From assembly GCA_002869385.1 (NCBI GenBank), contig PKTB01000004.1, forward strand, positions 248,001 through 312,000: 64,000 nucleotides of DNA, written 5' to 3'. A model generated the notes under the pieces. That model saw only the letters and a list, made by a program, of their open reading frames with translations. It did no database searches and was not told where the DNA came from. The first letter of the stretch is position 1; each line of letters opens with the position of its first letter. The translations under genes and the position numbers were made by a program. Shown piece by piece: positions 27,042 to 36,507 of the stretch. Source of the DNA: Marinilabiliales bacterium. GTDB lineage: Bacteria; Bacteroidota; Bacteroidia; Bacteroidales; ML635J-15.

Positions 27042-27422
27042 AATATGGTCCTTGTTTTAATTTTACTTCAAATATAGTTTTTTTTAGCAAATCATTCTAA
27101 AACTTATTGATTTTGCACTTTAATTATTGTACTATCAGTTTATTTATGTGCTATTTGTTTTTCAATAAGCATGAAAAATTTGCAAACTCAAAAAATCAAT
27201 TTCTATGCCATTGCTGTAAAGATAATAAATCTTATTCGTTACAAAAAAGAAATCCGCTGATTTATAGGTTGTTATACGTTTTGATTCAAATAAATTTTAT
27301 GACAAACAAAAAAATATTAAAATTTTATAAAAAAAACTTCAAAAGCATTTCCAAGTAATTATTTTTTTTCTCACATTTACATAGAAATTTATATCATGCT
27401 TAAAACGTCAATAAATTAAATT
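27042..27422. other. Divergent intergenic region
   Basis: These 381 bases separate the leftward lipoprotein operon from the rightward acidic protein. The only element I see is the -7 box of the lipoprotein operon. A frame of 83 codons at 27107-27358 is of very low complexity and unlikely to be coding. Confidence 0.5.
27069..27076 (-). promoter_or_regulatory. -7 promoter element TATATTTG for the lipoprotein operon
   Basis: Exact TAnnTTTG match, 27 bases before the ATG at 27041. Confidence 0.6.
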
Positions 27423-27833
27423 ATGAGCACTAACAAACTAAGAGTAATAAAGGATTTCGAAAAGCTTGACACAGAAATCATTGAGCAAATCAAGTTGACA
27501 TATCCTGAGGGCTTCAGTCAACACTTAATTCAATTTACAAATCGTGAAGGGAAATTGGTAAGTGCGCTTCCTTTTGAAACTGAAGACAAGATTTATTTAG
27601 TTAGAATGACAACTCAGGAAGCTCAAAGCATTATTCTTGATGATGAAGATTATGATGATGATGGTATGTTAAAAGAAACAAGTAAAGAAGAATTTGCTGA
27701 TAAATATGCAGAACTTGATTATCTTAATGAGTCTGATGATGAGGATGACGACCCTGGCTTTAAAGACAACTCAGAGCAGGTTTTCAAAGGCTCATTACAC
27801 GATAAAGAAGATGACTACGAGGATGACGAATAA
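27423..27833 (+). CDS. Acidic conserved hypothetical protein
   Basis: A 136-residue protein with an ordered N-terminal half (KLRVIKDFEKLDTEIIEQIKLTYPEGFSQHLIQFTNREGK, then SALPFETEDKIYLVRMTTQEA) and a disordered Asp/Glu-rich tail (for example DDEDYDDDG and NESDDEDDDPGF). I recognise it as a protein found widely in Bacteroidota without known role. The tail could bind basic proteins or metal. No signal peptide or membrane segment. It ends at a bidirectional terminator shared with kbl. Confidence 0.6.
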   Translation: MSTNKLRVIKDFEKLDTEIIEQIKLTYPEGFSQHLIQFTNREGKLVSALPFETEDKIYLVRMTTQEAQSIILDDEDYDDDGMLKETSKEEFADKYAELDYLNESDDEDDDPGFKDNSEQVFKGSLHDKEDDYEDDE

Positions 27834-27871
27834 ATGAAAAGATGTAAAATAAAGGTATAGCATATACAAAT

Positions 27872-27896
27872 AAAAAGCCGGTTAAACCGGCTTTTT
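27872..27896. terminator. Bidirectional Rho-independent terminator
   Basis: AAAAAGCCGGTT and AACCGGCTTTTT form a near-perfect hairpin with A and T tracts on both flanks, placed between the converging acidic-protein and kbl genes, so it can stop transcripts from either side. Confidence 0.85.
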
Positions 27897-27918
27897 ATTT
27901 GTATATATTAACTTGTTC

Positions 27919-29109
27919 TTACTTTAAAACACCTAACTCCTTACCAATTTTTTCAAAAGCTGCTACTGCTTTATCAAGATGCTCAATCTCGTGAGCAGCT
28001 GAAAGCTGAACTCTTATCCTTGCTAATCCTTTAGGAACAACAGGGAATGAGAATCCGATTACATATATTCCCTCATCAAGAAGTTTTGCAGCAAAATCCT
28101 GTGCTAGTTTTGCATCATAAAGCATTACTGCACAAATTGCAGATGCTGTTGGCTTGATATCAAATCCGACCTTGCTCATTTTCTCCATAAAATATTCTGT
28201 GTTACTATGAAGTTTGTCCTGCAATTCGTTTGTTGCACTCATCATATCTACCATTTTTATTCCGGCAGCTGCAACAAGTGGCGGAATTGAATTTGAAAAT
28301 AAATATGGACGAGATTTTTGACGCAACATTGAAATTATTTCTTTTTTTCCTGTTGTAAACCCTCCAATAGCTCCACCAAATGCTTTTCCTAAAGTTCCTG
28401 TAATAATTTCAACTTTACCTTTAGCATCAAAATGCTCAGTAACACCTCGACCGGTTTTACCAACAACTCCAGCAGAGTGAGATTCGTCAACCATAACCAT
28501 AGCATTATACTTCTCTGCTAATTCCAAAATTTTATCTAATGGCGGAACATTTCCATCCATTGAAAAAACTCCGTCAGTAACAATCAATTTAAATCTTGCA
28601 TCTTTTGCTGCTTGCAATTGCTTTTCAAGATCTTCCATATTTGCATTTTCATAACGGAATCTCTGTGCTTTACAAAGTCTAACACCATCAATAATAGATG
28701 CATGATTCAATGAGTCAGAAATAATGGCATCTTCAGGTCCTAATAGTGGTTCAAAAACTCCTCCATTAGCATCAAAACATGCAGCATATAAGATAGTGTC
28801 TTCTGTTCCAAAAAACTCAGCAATCTTTTTCTCAAGTTCTTTATGCAAATCTCCGGTTCCACAGATAAATCTAACAGATGACATTCCATATCCATGAGTG
28901 TCTAAGGCTTCTTTAGCTGCTGCAATTAATTGTGGGTTATTAGATAATCCCAAATAATTATTAGCACAAAAGTTTAGCACTTTTTTACCACTGCTAACTT
29001 CTATCTCTGCACCTTGAGGGGAAACAATAACTCTTTCGTCTTTATAAAGACCTGCTTCTTTAATATCAGAAAGTTCTTTTTGTAAAAATTGTTTGTAATC
29101 GGTATACAT
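27919..29109 (-). CDS. kbl: Glycine C-acetyltransferase (2-amino-3-ketobutyrate CoA ligase)
   Basis: A 396-residue fold-type I PLP enzyme that converts 2-amino-3-ketobutyrate and CoA into glycine and acetyl-CoA in threonine degradation. The cofactor lysine is Lys242 in ITGTLGKAFGGAIGG; MVDESHSAGVVGKTGRG holds the cofactor-ring aspartate, and FCANNYLGLSNNP and SDSLNHASIIDG are typical. Length is that of the family. Threonine dehydrogenase is not adjacent. A serine palmitoyltransferase or KAPA synthase role is less likely given the close match to Kbl. The frame is intact. Confidence 0.9.
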   Translation of the reverse strand: MYTDYKQFLQKELSDIKEAGLYKDERVIVSPQGAEIEVSSGKKVLNFCANNYLGLSNNPQLIAAAKEALDTHGYGMSSVRFICGTGDLHKELEKKIAEFFGTEDTILYAACFDANGGVFEPLLGPEDAIISDSLNHASIIDGVRLCKAQRFRYENANMEDLEKQLQAAKDARFKLIVTDGVFSMDGNVPPLDKILELAEKYNAMVMVDESHSAGVVGKTGRGVTEHFDAKGKVEIITGTLGKAFGGAIGGFTTGKKEIISMLRQKSRPYLFSNSIPPLVAAAGIKMVDMMSATNELQDKLHSNTEYFMEKMSKVGFDIKPTASAICAVMLYDAKLAQDFAAKLLDEGIYVIGFSFPVVPKGLARIRVQLSAAHEIEHLDKAVAAFEKIGKELGVLK

Positions 29110-29141
29110 AATTTTAAATTTTTGATAAATTTTTAGTTCCC

Positions 29142-29149
29142 CAAAAATA
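29142..29149 (-). promoter_or_regulatory. -7 promoter element TATTTTTG for kbl
   Basis: Exact TAnnTTTG match, 32 bases before the ATG at 29109; divergent to the rpsP promoter. Confidence 0.6.
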
Positions 29150-29266
29150 AGGATAATGTTGGATTTATAAAAGATTATTAGTCAATATTTAAACAGCGTA
29201 AATATATGGCAATAAATTCCCTAATTAATTATCCTTCAAATTTTTATGAGAATTAAATTAATATAT

Positions 29267-29274
29267 TATCTTTG
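29267..29274 (+). promoter_or_regulatory. -7 promoter element TATCTTTG for rpsP-rimM
   Basis: Exact TAnnTTTG match followed by C, 52 bases before the rpsP ATG. Confidence 0.65.
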
Positions 29275-29326
29275 CAGCCCGGTTCGAGAAACCGTTAACT
29301 AAGTTTTTAAACTAAAAAAGAAAATT

Positions 29327-30028
29327 ATGGCAGTTAAATTAAGACTTGCAAGACACGGCCGCAAAAGTAAACCTTATTACTACATTATTGCAGCCGACAG
29401 TAGAACTCCACGTGATGGAAGATTTATTGAAAGATTAGGATCTTATAATCCTGTTACTAATCCTGCAACTATCAATTTAGATTTTGATAAAGCTTTGGAT
29501 TGGTTAATGAAAGGTGCACAACCAACAGAAACTGTAATAAGAATTTTATCTTACAAAGGTGTTTTAATGAAAAAACACTTGTTGGATGGCGTTAAAAAAG
29601 GTGCTTTTAGCGAAGCAGAAGCAGAAAAAAGATTTACAGCTTGGCTAGAAGATAAAAACAAAAAAGTTGCAGCTAAACTTTCTGACTTATCAGCTAAAGA
29701 ACGCGAAGAAGCTAAAGCAAAATTAGCAGCTGAAACAAAAATTAAGGAAGATAGAACTCAGGCAATTGCAGCAAAATATGCAGCAGAAACAGCAGAGGAA
29801 GAAGAAGTAAGTGCAGAAGAAGAAGTGAAAGATGAAGCTGCTGAAACTACTGAAGCTACTGCAGAAGAAGCTAAGGTTGAAGAAAAACCAGTAGAAGAGA
29901 AACCTGCTGAGGAACCTAAAGCGGAAGAAAAACCTGCTGAAGAAAAGAAAGAAGAACCTAAAGCAGAAGAGCCAAAGGCAGAAGAAAAACCTGCTGAAGA
30001 AACAAAAGAAGAAAAGAAAGAAGAATAG
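29327..30028 (+). CDS. rpsP: 30S ribosomal protein S16 with long acidic C-terminal extension
   Basis: The first 110 residues are S16: [72 protein letters not shown] and so on. The remaining 120 residues are a low-complexity helix-then-tail built from EEKPAEE, EPKAEE and related units (usual S16 is 80-90 residues). Extended S16 tails are common in Bacteroidota. The tail is disordered, acidic and probably solvent-exposed on the 30S subunit. It is followed three bases later by rimM, whose product needs the 30S for maturation. Confidence 0.95.
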   Translation: MAVKLRLARHGRKSKPYYYIIAADSRTPRDGRFIERLGSYNPVTNPATINLDFDKALDWLMKGAQPTETVIRILSYKGVLMKKHLLDGVKKGAFSEAEAEKRFTAWLEDKNKKVAAKLSDLSAKEREEAKAKLAAETKIKEDRTQAIAAKYAAETAEEEEVSAEEEVKDEAAETTEATAEEAKVEEKPVEEKPAEEPKAEEKPAEEKKEEPKAEEPKAEEKPAEETKEEKKEE

Positions 30029-30031
30029 TCA

Positions 30032-30562
30032 ATGAAATTTGACAATCGTGATTTGGTTCATATAGCCAATGCTGTCAAACCTCACGGGTTAAACGGTCAC
30101 ATAAGCCTAAAACTAAATCCCGGTTATTCTGAAGACGACATTATGAATGGTAAACCGGTATTCCTTTTTATTGAAGGATTACCGGTTCCTTTTTTTCAGG
30201 AAGAATGTAAAAGAGCTGGAGAGTATATAGCTGTTAAACTAAAAAATGTCGAAAACAGCGATGTCGCAGACAGATATAGAAGTTGTAAGGTTTACTCATT
30301 TGAGCTGGAAAAATCGGTTGATAATGAAGATTCCGATAGTTTTAGTTTGATTGGATATGCTGTCTACGATAAAAACTTTGGATTTATTGGCAACATTACT
30401 GACTTTAATAATATTCCCGGCAATCCCGTTTTCGAAACCCAATTAGATAATAAAACAATCATTATCCCTTATAACGAAGACTTTATTATTAAAATCAACA
30501 AAGACCTTAGATCTATTGAAATAGAAACCCCCGAAGGATTAATTGATATATATTTAAAATAA
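30032..30562 (+). CDS. rimM: Ribosome maturation factor RimM
   Basis: A 176-residue protein with the N-terminal beta-barrel opening HIANAVKPHGLNGHISLK (the usual G..HG..G motif) and the C-terminal PRC-barrel domain (LIGYAVYDKNFGFIGNITDFNNIPGNPVFE...IIPYNEDFIIKIN). RimM assists 30S head assembly around S19. It is co-transcribed with rpsP three bases upstream; trmD, the usual next gene, is absent. The frame is intact. Confidence 0.93.
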   Translation: MKFDNRDLVHIANAVKPHGLNGHISLKLNPGYSEDDIMNGKPVFLFIEGLPVPFFQEECKRAGEYIAVKLKNVENSDVADRYRSCKVYSFELEKSVDNEDSDSFSLIGYAVYDKNFGFIGNITDFNNIPGNPVFETQLDNKTIIIPYNEDFIIKINKDLRSIEIETPEGLIDIYLK

Positions 30563-30654
30563 TTTAAACTAGAATTTTATCAAAATTCAATTTAGAATAC
30601 TTTCAGATTTTATTAATATTCTCGCAATTGCCTTTTTATAAATCATTTTATGCA

Positions 30655-30662
30655 TATATTTG
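30655..30662 (+). promoter_or_regulatory. -7 promoter element TATATTTG for the sigma factor
   Basis: Exact TAnnTTTG match, 58 bases before the ATG at 30721. Confidence 0.55.
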
Positions 30663-30720
30663 TTGTTATTAATATGCAACCTTTTATCAGACTAAAAAGT
30701 CTGAACTAATAGTTACAAAA

Positions 30721-31281
30721 ATGCCTGACTTACAAGAAATAATTGCCGGGTGCAAAAAGATGGAAAAACGGGCACAGCGTCAGCTTTATAATATGTACGC
30801 ACCGTTATTTCTTGGTATTGCATTTAGGTATGGTAAGTCGAAAGAAGATGCTGAAGATATTCTGCAAGAGTCTTTTGTAAAGATTCTTACCAGAATTGAC
30901 CAGTATAGTGAAACAGGTTCTTTTGAAGGTTGGATGAAACGTATTTTGGTAAATACTGCTATTAGTCATTATAGAACAGCTCAAAAGCATGACTTCCATA
31001 AAGACTTTGATAGTATTGCCGAAACAAACATACAGGATTATGAAATTGACAATAGTGAATTTACAAGAGAAGAACTTCTTAATAGCATAAATAAACTACC
31101 GTCTGGTTTCAAAATAATTTTTAACCTGTATGCGATTGAAGGTTACAAACATAGAGAAATCGCTGAAATGTTGGACATTTCTGTTGGAACATCGAAGTCA
31201 CAATATAGCAGAGCACGAGCAATGCTACAAACAAAATTGAATGAATTAAAAGCTGAAAAGATCAGCTATTTAAAAAAATAG
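30721..31281 (+). CDS. ECF-type RNA polymerase sigma factor
   Basis: A 186-residue sigma-70 family protein. Region 2 is RQLYNMYAPLFLGIAFRYGKSKEDAEDILQESFVKILTRIDQY and region 4 is a helix-turn-helix with GYKHREIAEMLDISVGTSKSQYSRARAML. Both are standard for ECF factors with two domains. The next gene begins one base inside its stop codon (TAGTG), so sigma and the membrane protein are tightly coupled; in Bacteroidota such pairs usually respond to envelope signals. Confidence 0.9.
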   Translation: MPDLQEIIAGCKKMEKRAQRQLYNMYAPLFLGIAFRYGKSKEDAEDILQESFVKILTRIDQYSETGSFEGWMKRILVNTAISHYRTAQKHDFHKDFDSIAETNIQDYEIDNSEFTREELLNSINKLPSGFKIIFNLYAIEGYKHREIAEMLDISVGTSKSQYSRARAMLQTKLNELKAEKISYLKK

Positions 31282-32921
31282 TGAAAGGAAAACAAAACAT
31301 AGAAGACGCTTTTAGGTCTGGGTTTGAAGGTTTTACCCAAACTCCATCTGACAAGGTGTGGAATGGAATTAATAAGAAACTTATAGGACCCCGTTTTGAA
31401 AGTATGTATAAAAATGCTTTCAACGGCTTTAAGATGGCTCCATCAGAACAAACATGGAGGCGTATTGCTGCTGCTGTGTGGTTTAATAGATTTATACATT
31501 TTAGCCCTTTCAGCTTTAACATTTACTACCTTGGAATTATTGTTACTGCTGTTGTTGGAACTGTTGTTACTGTTAATCAAAACAGAGAGCTTGATTTTGT
31601 TCACTTCTCTGAAACATTTGATAATGCCAGTCAAATTAAAACAGAACAGATTGTTTTAGAACAAACAGCATATAACGACTGGCAATTAAGAAATGCTAAC
31701 CCAGATGATATTGATATAAATTCAAATCAAGATAATATTGCTGAAAATATTAATAATAACCCTACAACAGTCAATTACAACAATCTTGTAAACCAAGACA
31801 TAAACACTGCATCAAACAACAATAATAATCAAACTCAAAACACTGCTATCAACAATATCAATTCTAGTGAAAACAACAATAATCAAAATAATATAAATAT
31901 TATAGAAAATAATATTGCTGATAATTCAAACATAGCTGTAACCAACAATCAATCTAACAATTTGTATTTCAAACTTGACAGATTAATAAAGAACAATACA
32001 TATACACTAACATATAAGCCAACACCATTTGATATTGCTGATAATGTCATTAATGGAATTCCTGAACAAGACGTTATTACTTATGATACTCTAGGAGTTG
32101 ATTATCATGGTAATCCAATATTATCAGAGAGATCATACTTTGCTATTGATGCTTATTTCTCCCCATTTTTCCATAATTATAATACTGCTCTTTTAAATTC
32201 TGAATTAGAGACAAACTATAATATTTATAAAGACAATATTAATCCGGAATTATCATATAGTGCAGGTTTGGGATTTGCCTATTCTTATAAAAACTTCAGG
32301 CTTGAAACCGGCATTGGATATCTTGAGCTACATGAAGCTTTCAATGCAAGTACCTCTGTTTATGAAATAAACACTCATACTTATTACGATCACTTTAATA
32401 CGGATATTTGGGAACCTTACACAGTATTAATTCTTGATCTGGATGAATACCTTCAGGGTAATATCGTTTATATTAAACATACAGACTCAATTCTGACTGT
32501 AGTTCCAGACAGTACATTAGTTACAGTAACAGACTCAACTCTTATATCTAAAGAGAATAATGCATCCAGCTCATATAAGTTTATAGATGTACCTCTTGTT
32601 GGTGGATATGAATTTAAAATGGGTAAAGTAAGTATAACTCCGAAAGCAGGTATAATCGGAAGTTTATTAATTAACAGGAACGGAACATATTTTGATATGA
32701 GTGAAAACAATGTTATATCTTGTGAACATTCATCTAATACAAAATTTCTATTTGACTATTATACCGCATTAAACCTTCAGTATCAACTGTGAGAGCATAC
32801 ATCAATATACTTAGAACCGTATTTACGAGCCGATATTAATTCAATGTATGATGCAAATTATGCAATTGATCAAAAAAGTAGAAAATACGGCTTACGAACA
32901 GGTATTTATTTTAAATTCTGA
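31281..32921 (+). CDS. Anti-sigma-like membrane protein with C-terminal beta-barrel, interrupted by in-frame TGA
   Basis: A 546-codon frame starting at GTG. The N-terminus has two similar helical units (EDAFRSGFEGFTQTPSDKVW and KNAFNGFKMAPSEQTWRRI), then one transmembrane helix (FNIYYLGIIVTAVVGTVVTV), an Asn-rich linker (about residues 145-220), and a barrel domain (SYFAIDAYFSPFFHNY ... LSYSAGLGFAYSYKNF ... VPLVGGYEFKMGKVSITPKAGI). TGA at 32790-32792 stops it 43 codons early; the frame continues as EHTSIYLEPYLRADINSMY ... LRTGIYFKF, ending in an aromatic residue as barrels require. The coupling with the sigma gene suggests a sigma regulator, which is an inference. Confidence 0.6.
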
Positions 32922-34651
32922 TGTTATAAAAAAGGTTATATATTACAATAATTGCTCTTACTAGCATATTATCTCCGGTGCTTGCAGCATGTACAGCAGC
33001 CTTTTCACATACACAACCAGAACCGAATCATATAATTTTTATAAACGAGTCTACAAGTTTTGACGAAGGGACAATTCACTATTATTGGGATTTTGGTGAC
33101 GGACAGACAAGTTATGAAACCAACACTGAACATATATATGCTCAACCTGGCATATACTCAGTAAGTCTATCCATTATTACATCAGAATTATGCTACGACA
33201 GAGAAATAAGAAATGTATATGTTGGTATACCTCCAAATTCTCCATATTGTCAATTAGAAATTTTGTTTGAAACAACAAATGCCACAGCGCCAAATTACGA
33301 TGACGGAACAGCTTTGGTTTATTGTTTTTCTGATGTTCCTTGTTGTTATTATGCATATTGGAGTAATGGTGACGAAGGTGAATTAATTAGTGAACTTGAA
33401 CCTGGAACATACTGTGTTACTCTTACAAATGGCGAGGAATGTTATGGGACAAACTGTGTTACTATTGGATACAATAATAATTGTACCGCATCATTCTTAG
33501 TAGACTCAACTTCCTTTTCTCATCTGCATGGGGCCTATAGGTTTGTTAACAATTCACACGGAGAGGAAGATTTTTTCTATTGGGACTTTGGTGATGGAAC
33601 CAGTTTGTTTGGTCATAATCCTCTTCATATATATGACGAACCCGGAACATATAATGTTTGTTTAGAAATTCATACTGTTTATGGGTGTATTGACTCGTTC
33701 TGCCAAGAAATTACGGTGGGCAATACATATCCGGTTATAACAAACTTACATGGTTATGTTAGCGCTGGCGAAACTTTACTCCCTGAAGGTATTGCAGTAT
33801 TATATAAATATGTAAATAATTATTTTACTGCTATTGATTACACTCTCATTAATGAAGGACAATACCAATTTAGTGATCTATCAAAAGAAAACTTATATTT
33901 AACACATTTAATCCCTCATTTTGATACAGAAGAAACTTATTTCCCAAAATATATTGCTACCTATTCAGATAACGAAATCTACTGGCATGATAACTCATTT
34001 ATAAATCTTTACACAGACACTATTTATTACAGTAGTTTACAGTCATACAATGAAATTTATTATGACCAAGGTTCTATTTCCGGTGTTGTTGCTTATGACA
34101 ATTTAAACTCATATGAAGAAGATGTTTTTGCTCAATCATGGATTACTGCTATCAATCATCAGGAGGGTTATGCCAGCAATATGGTTGTTTTACTCAAAAA
34201 CGAAAACAAAGATATTTTAGATTTTAAATTGACAGATGAAAATGGGTTCTTTGTCTTTGAAGATCTTGAATATGGAAGCTATTATCTCGCAGTTGAAAAA
34301 GCAGGACTCCCTAGTGACGAAATTTTTATTACAATAAATAATGATATCCCTGAAAGCACAAATAACAATTTTAATATCAAACCAAGCAGAATAAGTGGAC
34401 TTGAACCTACACCTCAATTAAATGACTTTATTATTTTTCCAAATCCATGTTTCGATAATTTTACAATTCAAAATATTTCTTTGGATGTAAAGCAAATTGA
34501 AATTTTTAATTCTGAAGGAAAATTAATTAAAATTTTTACTGAATTTCGAGACTCGCTAGATATTAGTCTTAGCGACTGTTTATCAGGTGTTTATGTTGTG
34601 AAAATCACAAAGTCAGATGAAGTAATAATAAAAAAATTAATTAAATTTTAG
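32921..34651 (+). CDS. PKD-domain surface protein with T9SS sorting domain, in-frame TAA at codon 3
   Basis: The ATG at 32921 overlaps the preceding TGA (TGATG). Its third codon is TAA (32927-32929); then KRLYITIIALTSILSPVLAAC gives an export signal. Two PKD-type domains are clear by their WDFGDG motifs (YYWDFGDGQTSYE near residue 50, and FYWDFGDGTSLFGHNP near 220), separated by a segment with YWSNGDEGE and GTYCVTLTNGEE. A carboxypeptidase-regulatory-like module follows (ENGFFVFEDLEYGSYYLAVEK), then a type A T9SS domain (FIIFPNPCFDNFTIQ to IIKKLIKF). Reinitiation at GTG 32978 would lose the signal. It ends with a terminator hairpin. Confidence 0.75.
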
Positions 34652-34751
34652 TTTTTTTATTTTTCCGTGCAACCATTTAACTCTTTATGTAGTTATTGTA
34701 ATAAATCGCTTACTCCTAAGCAAGGCGGCAATTATTTCTAGTAAGCAAAGC

Positions 34752-34778
34752 AGGGTGCTCTCAGCACCCTTCCTCTTT
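34752..34778 (+). terminator. Rho-independent terminator after the PKD protein
   Basis: AGGGTGCT and AGCACCCT form a perfect eight-pair stem with a three-base loop CTC, followed by TTCCTCTTTTT. Confidence 0.8.
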
Positions 34779-34815
34779 TTATATCCCCTATGTTTTTTTA
34801 TCACATTATTTTAAA

Positions 34816-34823
34816 TATCTTTA
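34816..34823 (+). promoter_or_regulatory. Degenerate -7 element TATCTTTA for the 4Fe-4S protein gene
   Basis: Matches TAnnTTTG except A for the last G, seven bases before the ATG at 34831. It may be a decayed promoter of the multiply interrupted gene. Confidence 0.3.
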
Positions 34824-34830
34824 TAAAATA

Positions 34831-36204
34831 ATGAATGAGTGATTAGACATAGTAGATATTGTTTTCGTTATCATATTTTCATTTTTATTTATTTTTACAT
34901 CAGTAAGTCTTTTAGTTTCAGTTTTATAAAAAGAGATAAGAGCTTCAAAAATATTCCTTTCAATTATTTTTTTAAACACTTTATTATTTTTAATCCCCTT
35001 TTTAGATTTCCCTATTCAAAACACAATCGAATACATTTTAATTGGTATTTTGCTTATTTGCTAAATAATATTGCTTTTCCCATACAATTATTACAAACAA
35101 ATAAAAAACTTTAGTTTTAATAATAAAATTGATGAGCGAGATATTATGTTCTCAAGGATTGAACTTAAGACTAATAGTGAAAACTTCGTTAATTATTATC
35201 GAGATAAACCCGAGAAACTCAAAATAGATAATGAAATACGTAAAAACCCCGGATTATGTTCCCCGAACAGTAAGTACTACAATCCAATAACATTCAATTT
35301 AGCTGAAAATAATTTCAGGATAATTGAAGATTTGGCCAAGCATCTTCAAATGCAAGCATCTGAAGTAAAACAAGAAATTTCTCCTGATAAAATTAGTAAA
35401 CTATTAAAGGATAAAATACTAAAACTCGGAGCCATTGATTGTGGAAATACAGAACTTAAAGACTATCATAAATATTCATTTCATGGTCGAAAACACAATT
35501 ATGGAGAAAAAGTAAATCTGACTCATAAGTATGCAATCGCACTTACTGTTGAGATGAATCACGAGATGGTCGCTGCAGCTCCTGCCGGATCAACACTTCT
35601 TGAATCATCAAGGCAATATTTACGTTCAGGAACAATCGCATTTGAGCTTGCAAAATTCATTAATAGTCTTGGTTATGATGCTCTGGCTCATATTGATGGC
35701 AATTACAGTGTTATTTGTCCTCTGGTTGCAAAGGATGCCGGACTTGGTTAGATTGGCAGAATGGGACTTCTAATGACCCCAAAACTAGGCCCTAGAGTTA
35801 GAATTGCTGTAATTACGACAGACTTACCTTTAATCCCAGACACACCATGCTATGAACCATCTGTAATTGATTTCTGTAACATTTGTAAAAAATGTGCTTA
35901 TACTTGTCCGGGTAAGGCAATCTCTTCAAATGATATGATAAAGATTAAAGGAGATTTAAGGTGGCAAATAAATCAAGAGAAATGCTATAATTATTGGACG
36001 GTTTGCGGTACTGACTGTGGAAGATGCATGGCAATTTGTCCTTTTTCACACCCAGATAATTTTATTCACAACATCGTAAGAAAAGGGATAAAAAACTCTA
36101 TGATTTTTCGACGATTTGCTTTAAAAATGGATGATTTTATTTACGGAAGAAAACCTAATCCTAAAAGAGAACCAGATAAACTAAATAAATATCTAAATAA
36201 GTAA
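34831..36204 (+). pseudogene. Reductive-dehalogenase/QueG-like 4Fe-4S membrane protein with four in-frame stops
   Basis: One uninterrupted frame of 458 codons except for four stops: TGA 34840-34842 (codon 4), TAA 34927-34929, TAA 35062-35064 and TAG 35749-35751. The N-terminal 100 codons are hydrophobic helices (VFVIIFSFLFIFTSVSLLV, IFLSIIFLNTLLFLIPFL, IEYILIGILLIC). Then come DERDIMFSRIELK, NPGLCSPNSKYYNPI and EMVAAAPAGSTLLESSRQYLRSG, and across the TAG the phrase KDAGLG-stop-IGRMGLLMTPKLGPRVRIA, where the family has Glu. The C-terminus has 4Fe-4S ligands CNICKKCAYTCPGKA and CGRCMAICPF. This resembles reductive-dehalogenase-type and epoxyqueuosine-reductase-type proteins. Residual pieces 35071-35751 and 35761-36204 remain long open frames, so decay is young or the stops are read through. 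Confidence 0.75.
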
Positions 36205-36208
36205 AATT

Positions 36209-36496
36209 ATGGGTGGTTTCGGCGGAAGTTCTGCATCAATGAATAAGTCCTTAAAAGACAATTCTAACTTAAAAGGAAAGCGTACTCACTATTTTAAACT
36301 GAGGAAAGGATATAAAACGGTCTATAGTAAGCAATCAGACCGCAATTCAAATAAAATGAGCCCTGAACAATTTGAATTATTTAAACAAAAACTTAAGAAT
36401 GAGAAAAAACGAAAAACTATTAAGTCTTTAATAATTATTTTCATTTTTTTATCTGTTTGCGGCCTAGGAATATTATATTTATTGTCTCTAATTTAA
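36209..36496 (+). CDS. Small conserved membrane protein
   Basis: A 95-residue protein starting MGGFGGSSASMNKSLKDNSNLKGKRTHYFKLRKG, then a basic stretch and one C-terminal transmembrane helix (SLIIIFIFLSVCGLGILYLL), so it is likely anchored with the N-terminus in the cytoplasm. Similar short proteins starting with MGGFGG and a SLK..R.L...R motif are common in Bacteroidota; function unknown. Placed four bases after the 4Fe-4S gene and 11 before GH20, it belongs to the same transcription unit. Confidence 0.65.
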   Translation: MGGFGGSSASMNKSLKDNSNLKGKRTHYFKLRKGYKTVYSKQSDRNSNKMSPEQFELFKQKLKNEKKRKTIKSLIIIFIFLSVCGLGILYLLSLI

Positions 36497-36507
36497 TTTT
36501 AAAGTAG

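Noticed and set aside
27107..27358. 83-codon open frame in the intergenic gap
   Set aside because: Composition is dominated by Phe, Leu, Lys and Asn from AT-rich DNA, with no promoter, no family resemblance and no signal.
27919..29109. Serine palmitoyltransferase or 8-amino-7-oxononanoate synthase
   Set aside because: The same fold, but the sequence reads as glycine C-acetyltransferase over its full length and no biotin or sphingolipid genes are nearby.
29758..30045. Ser-rich open frame on the minus strand
   Set aside because: It is the mirror of the Glu-rich rpsP tail and has no independent support.
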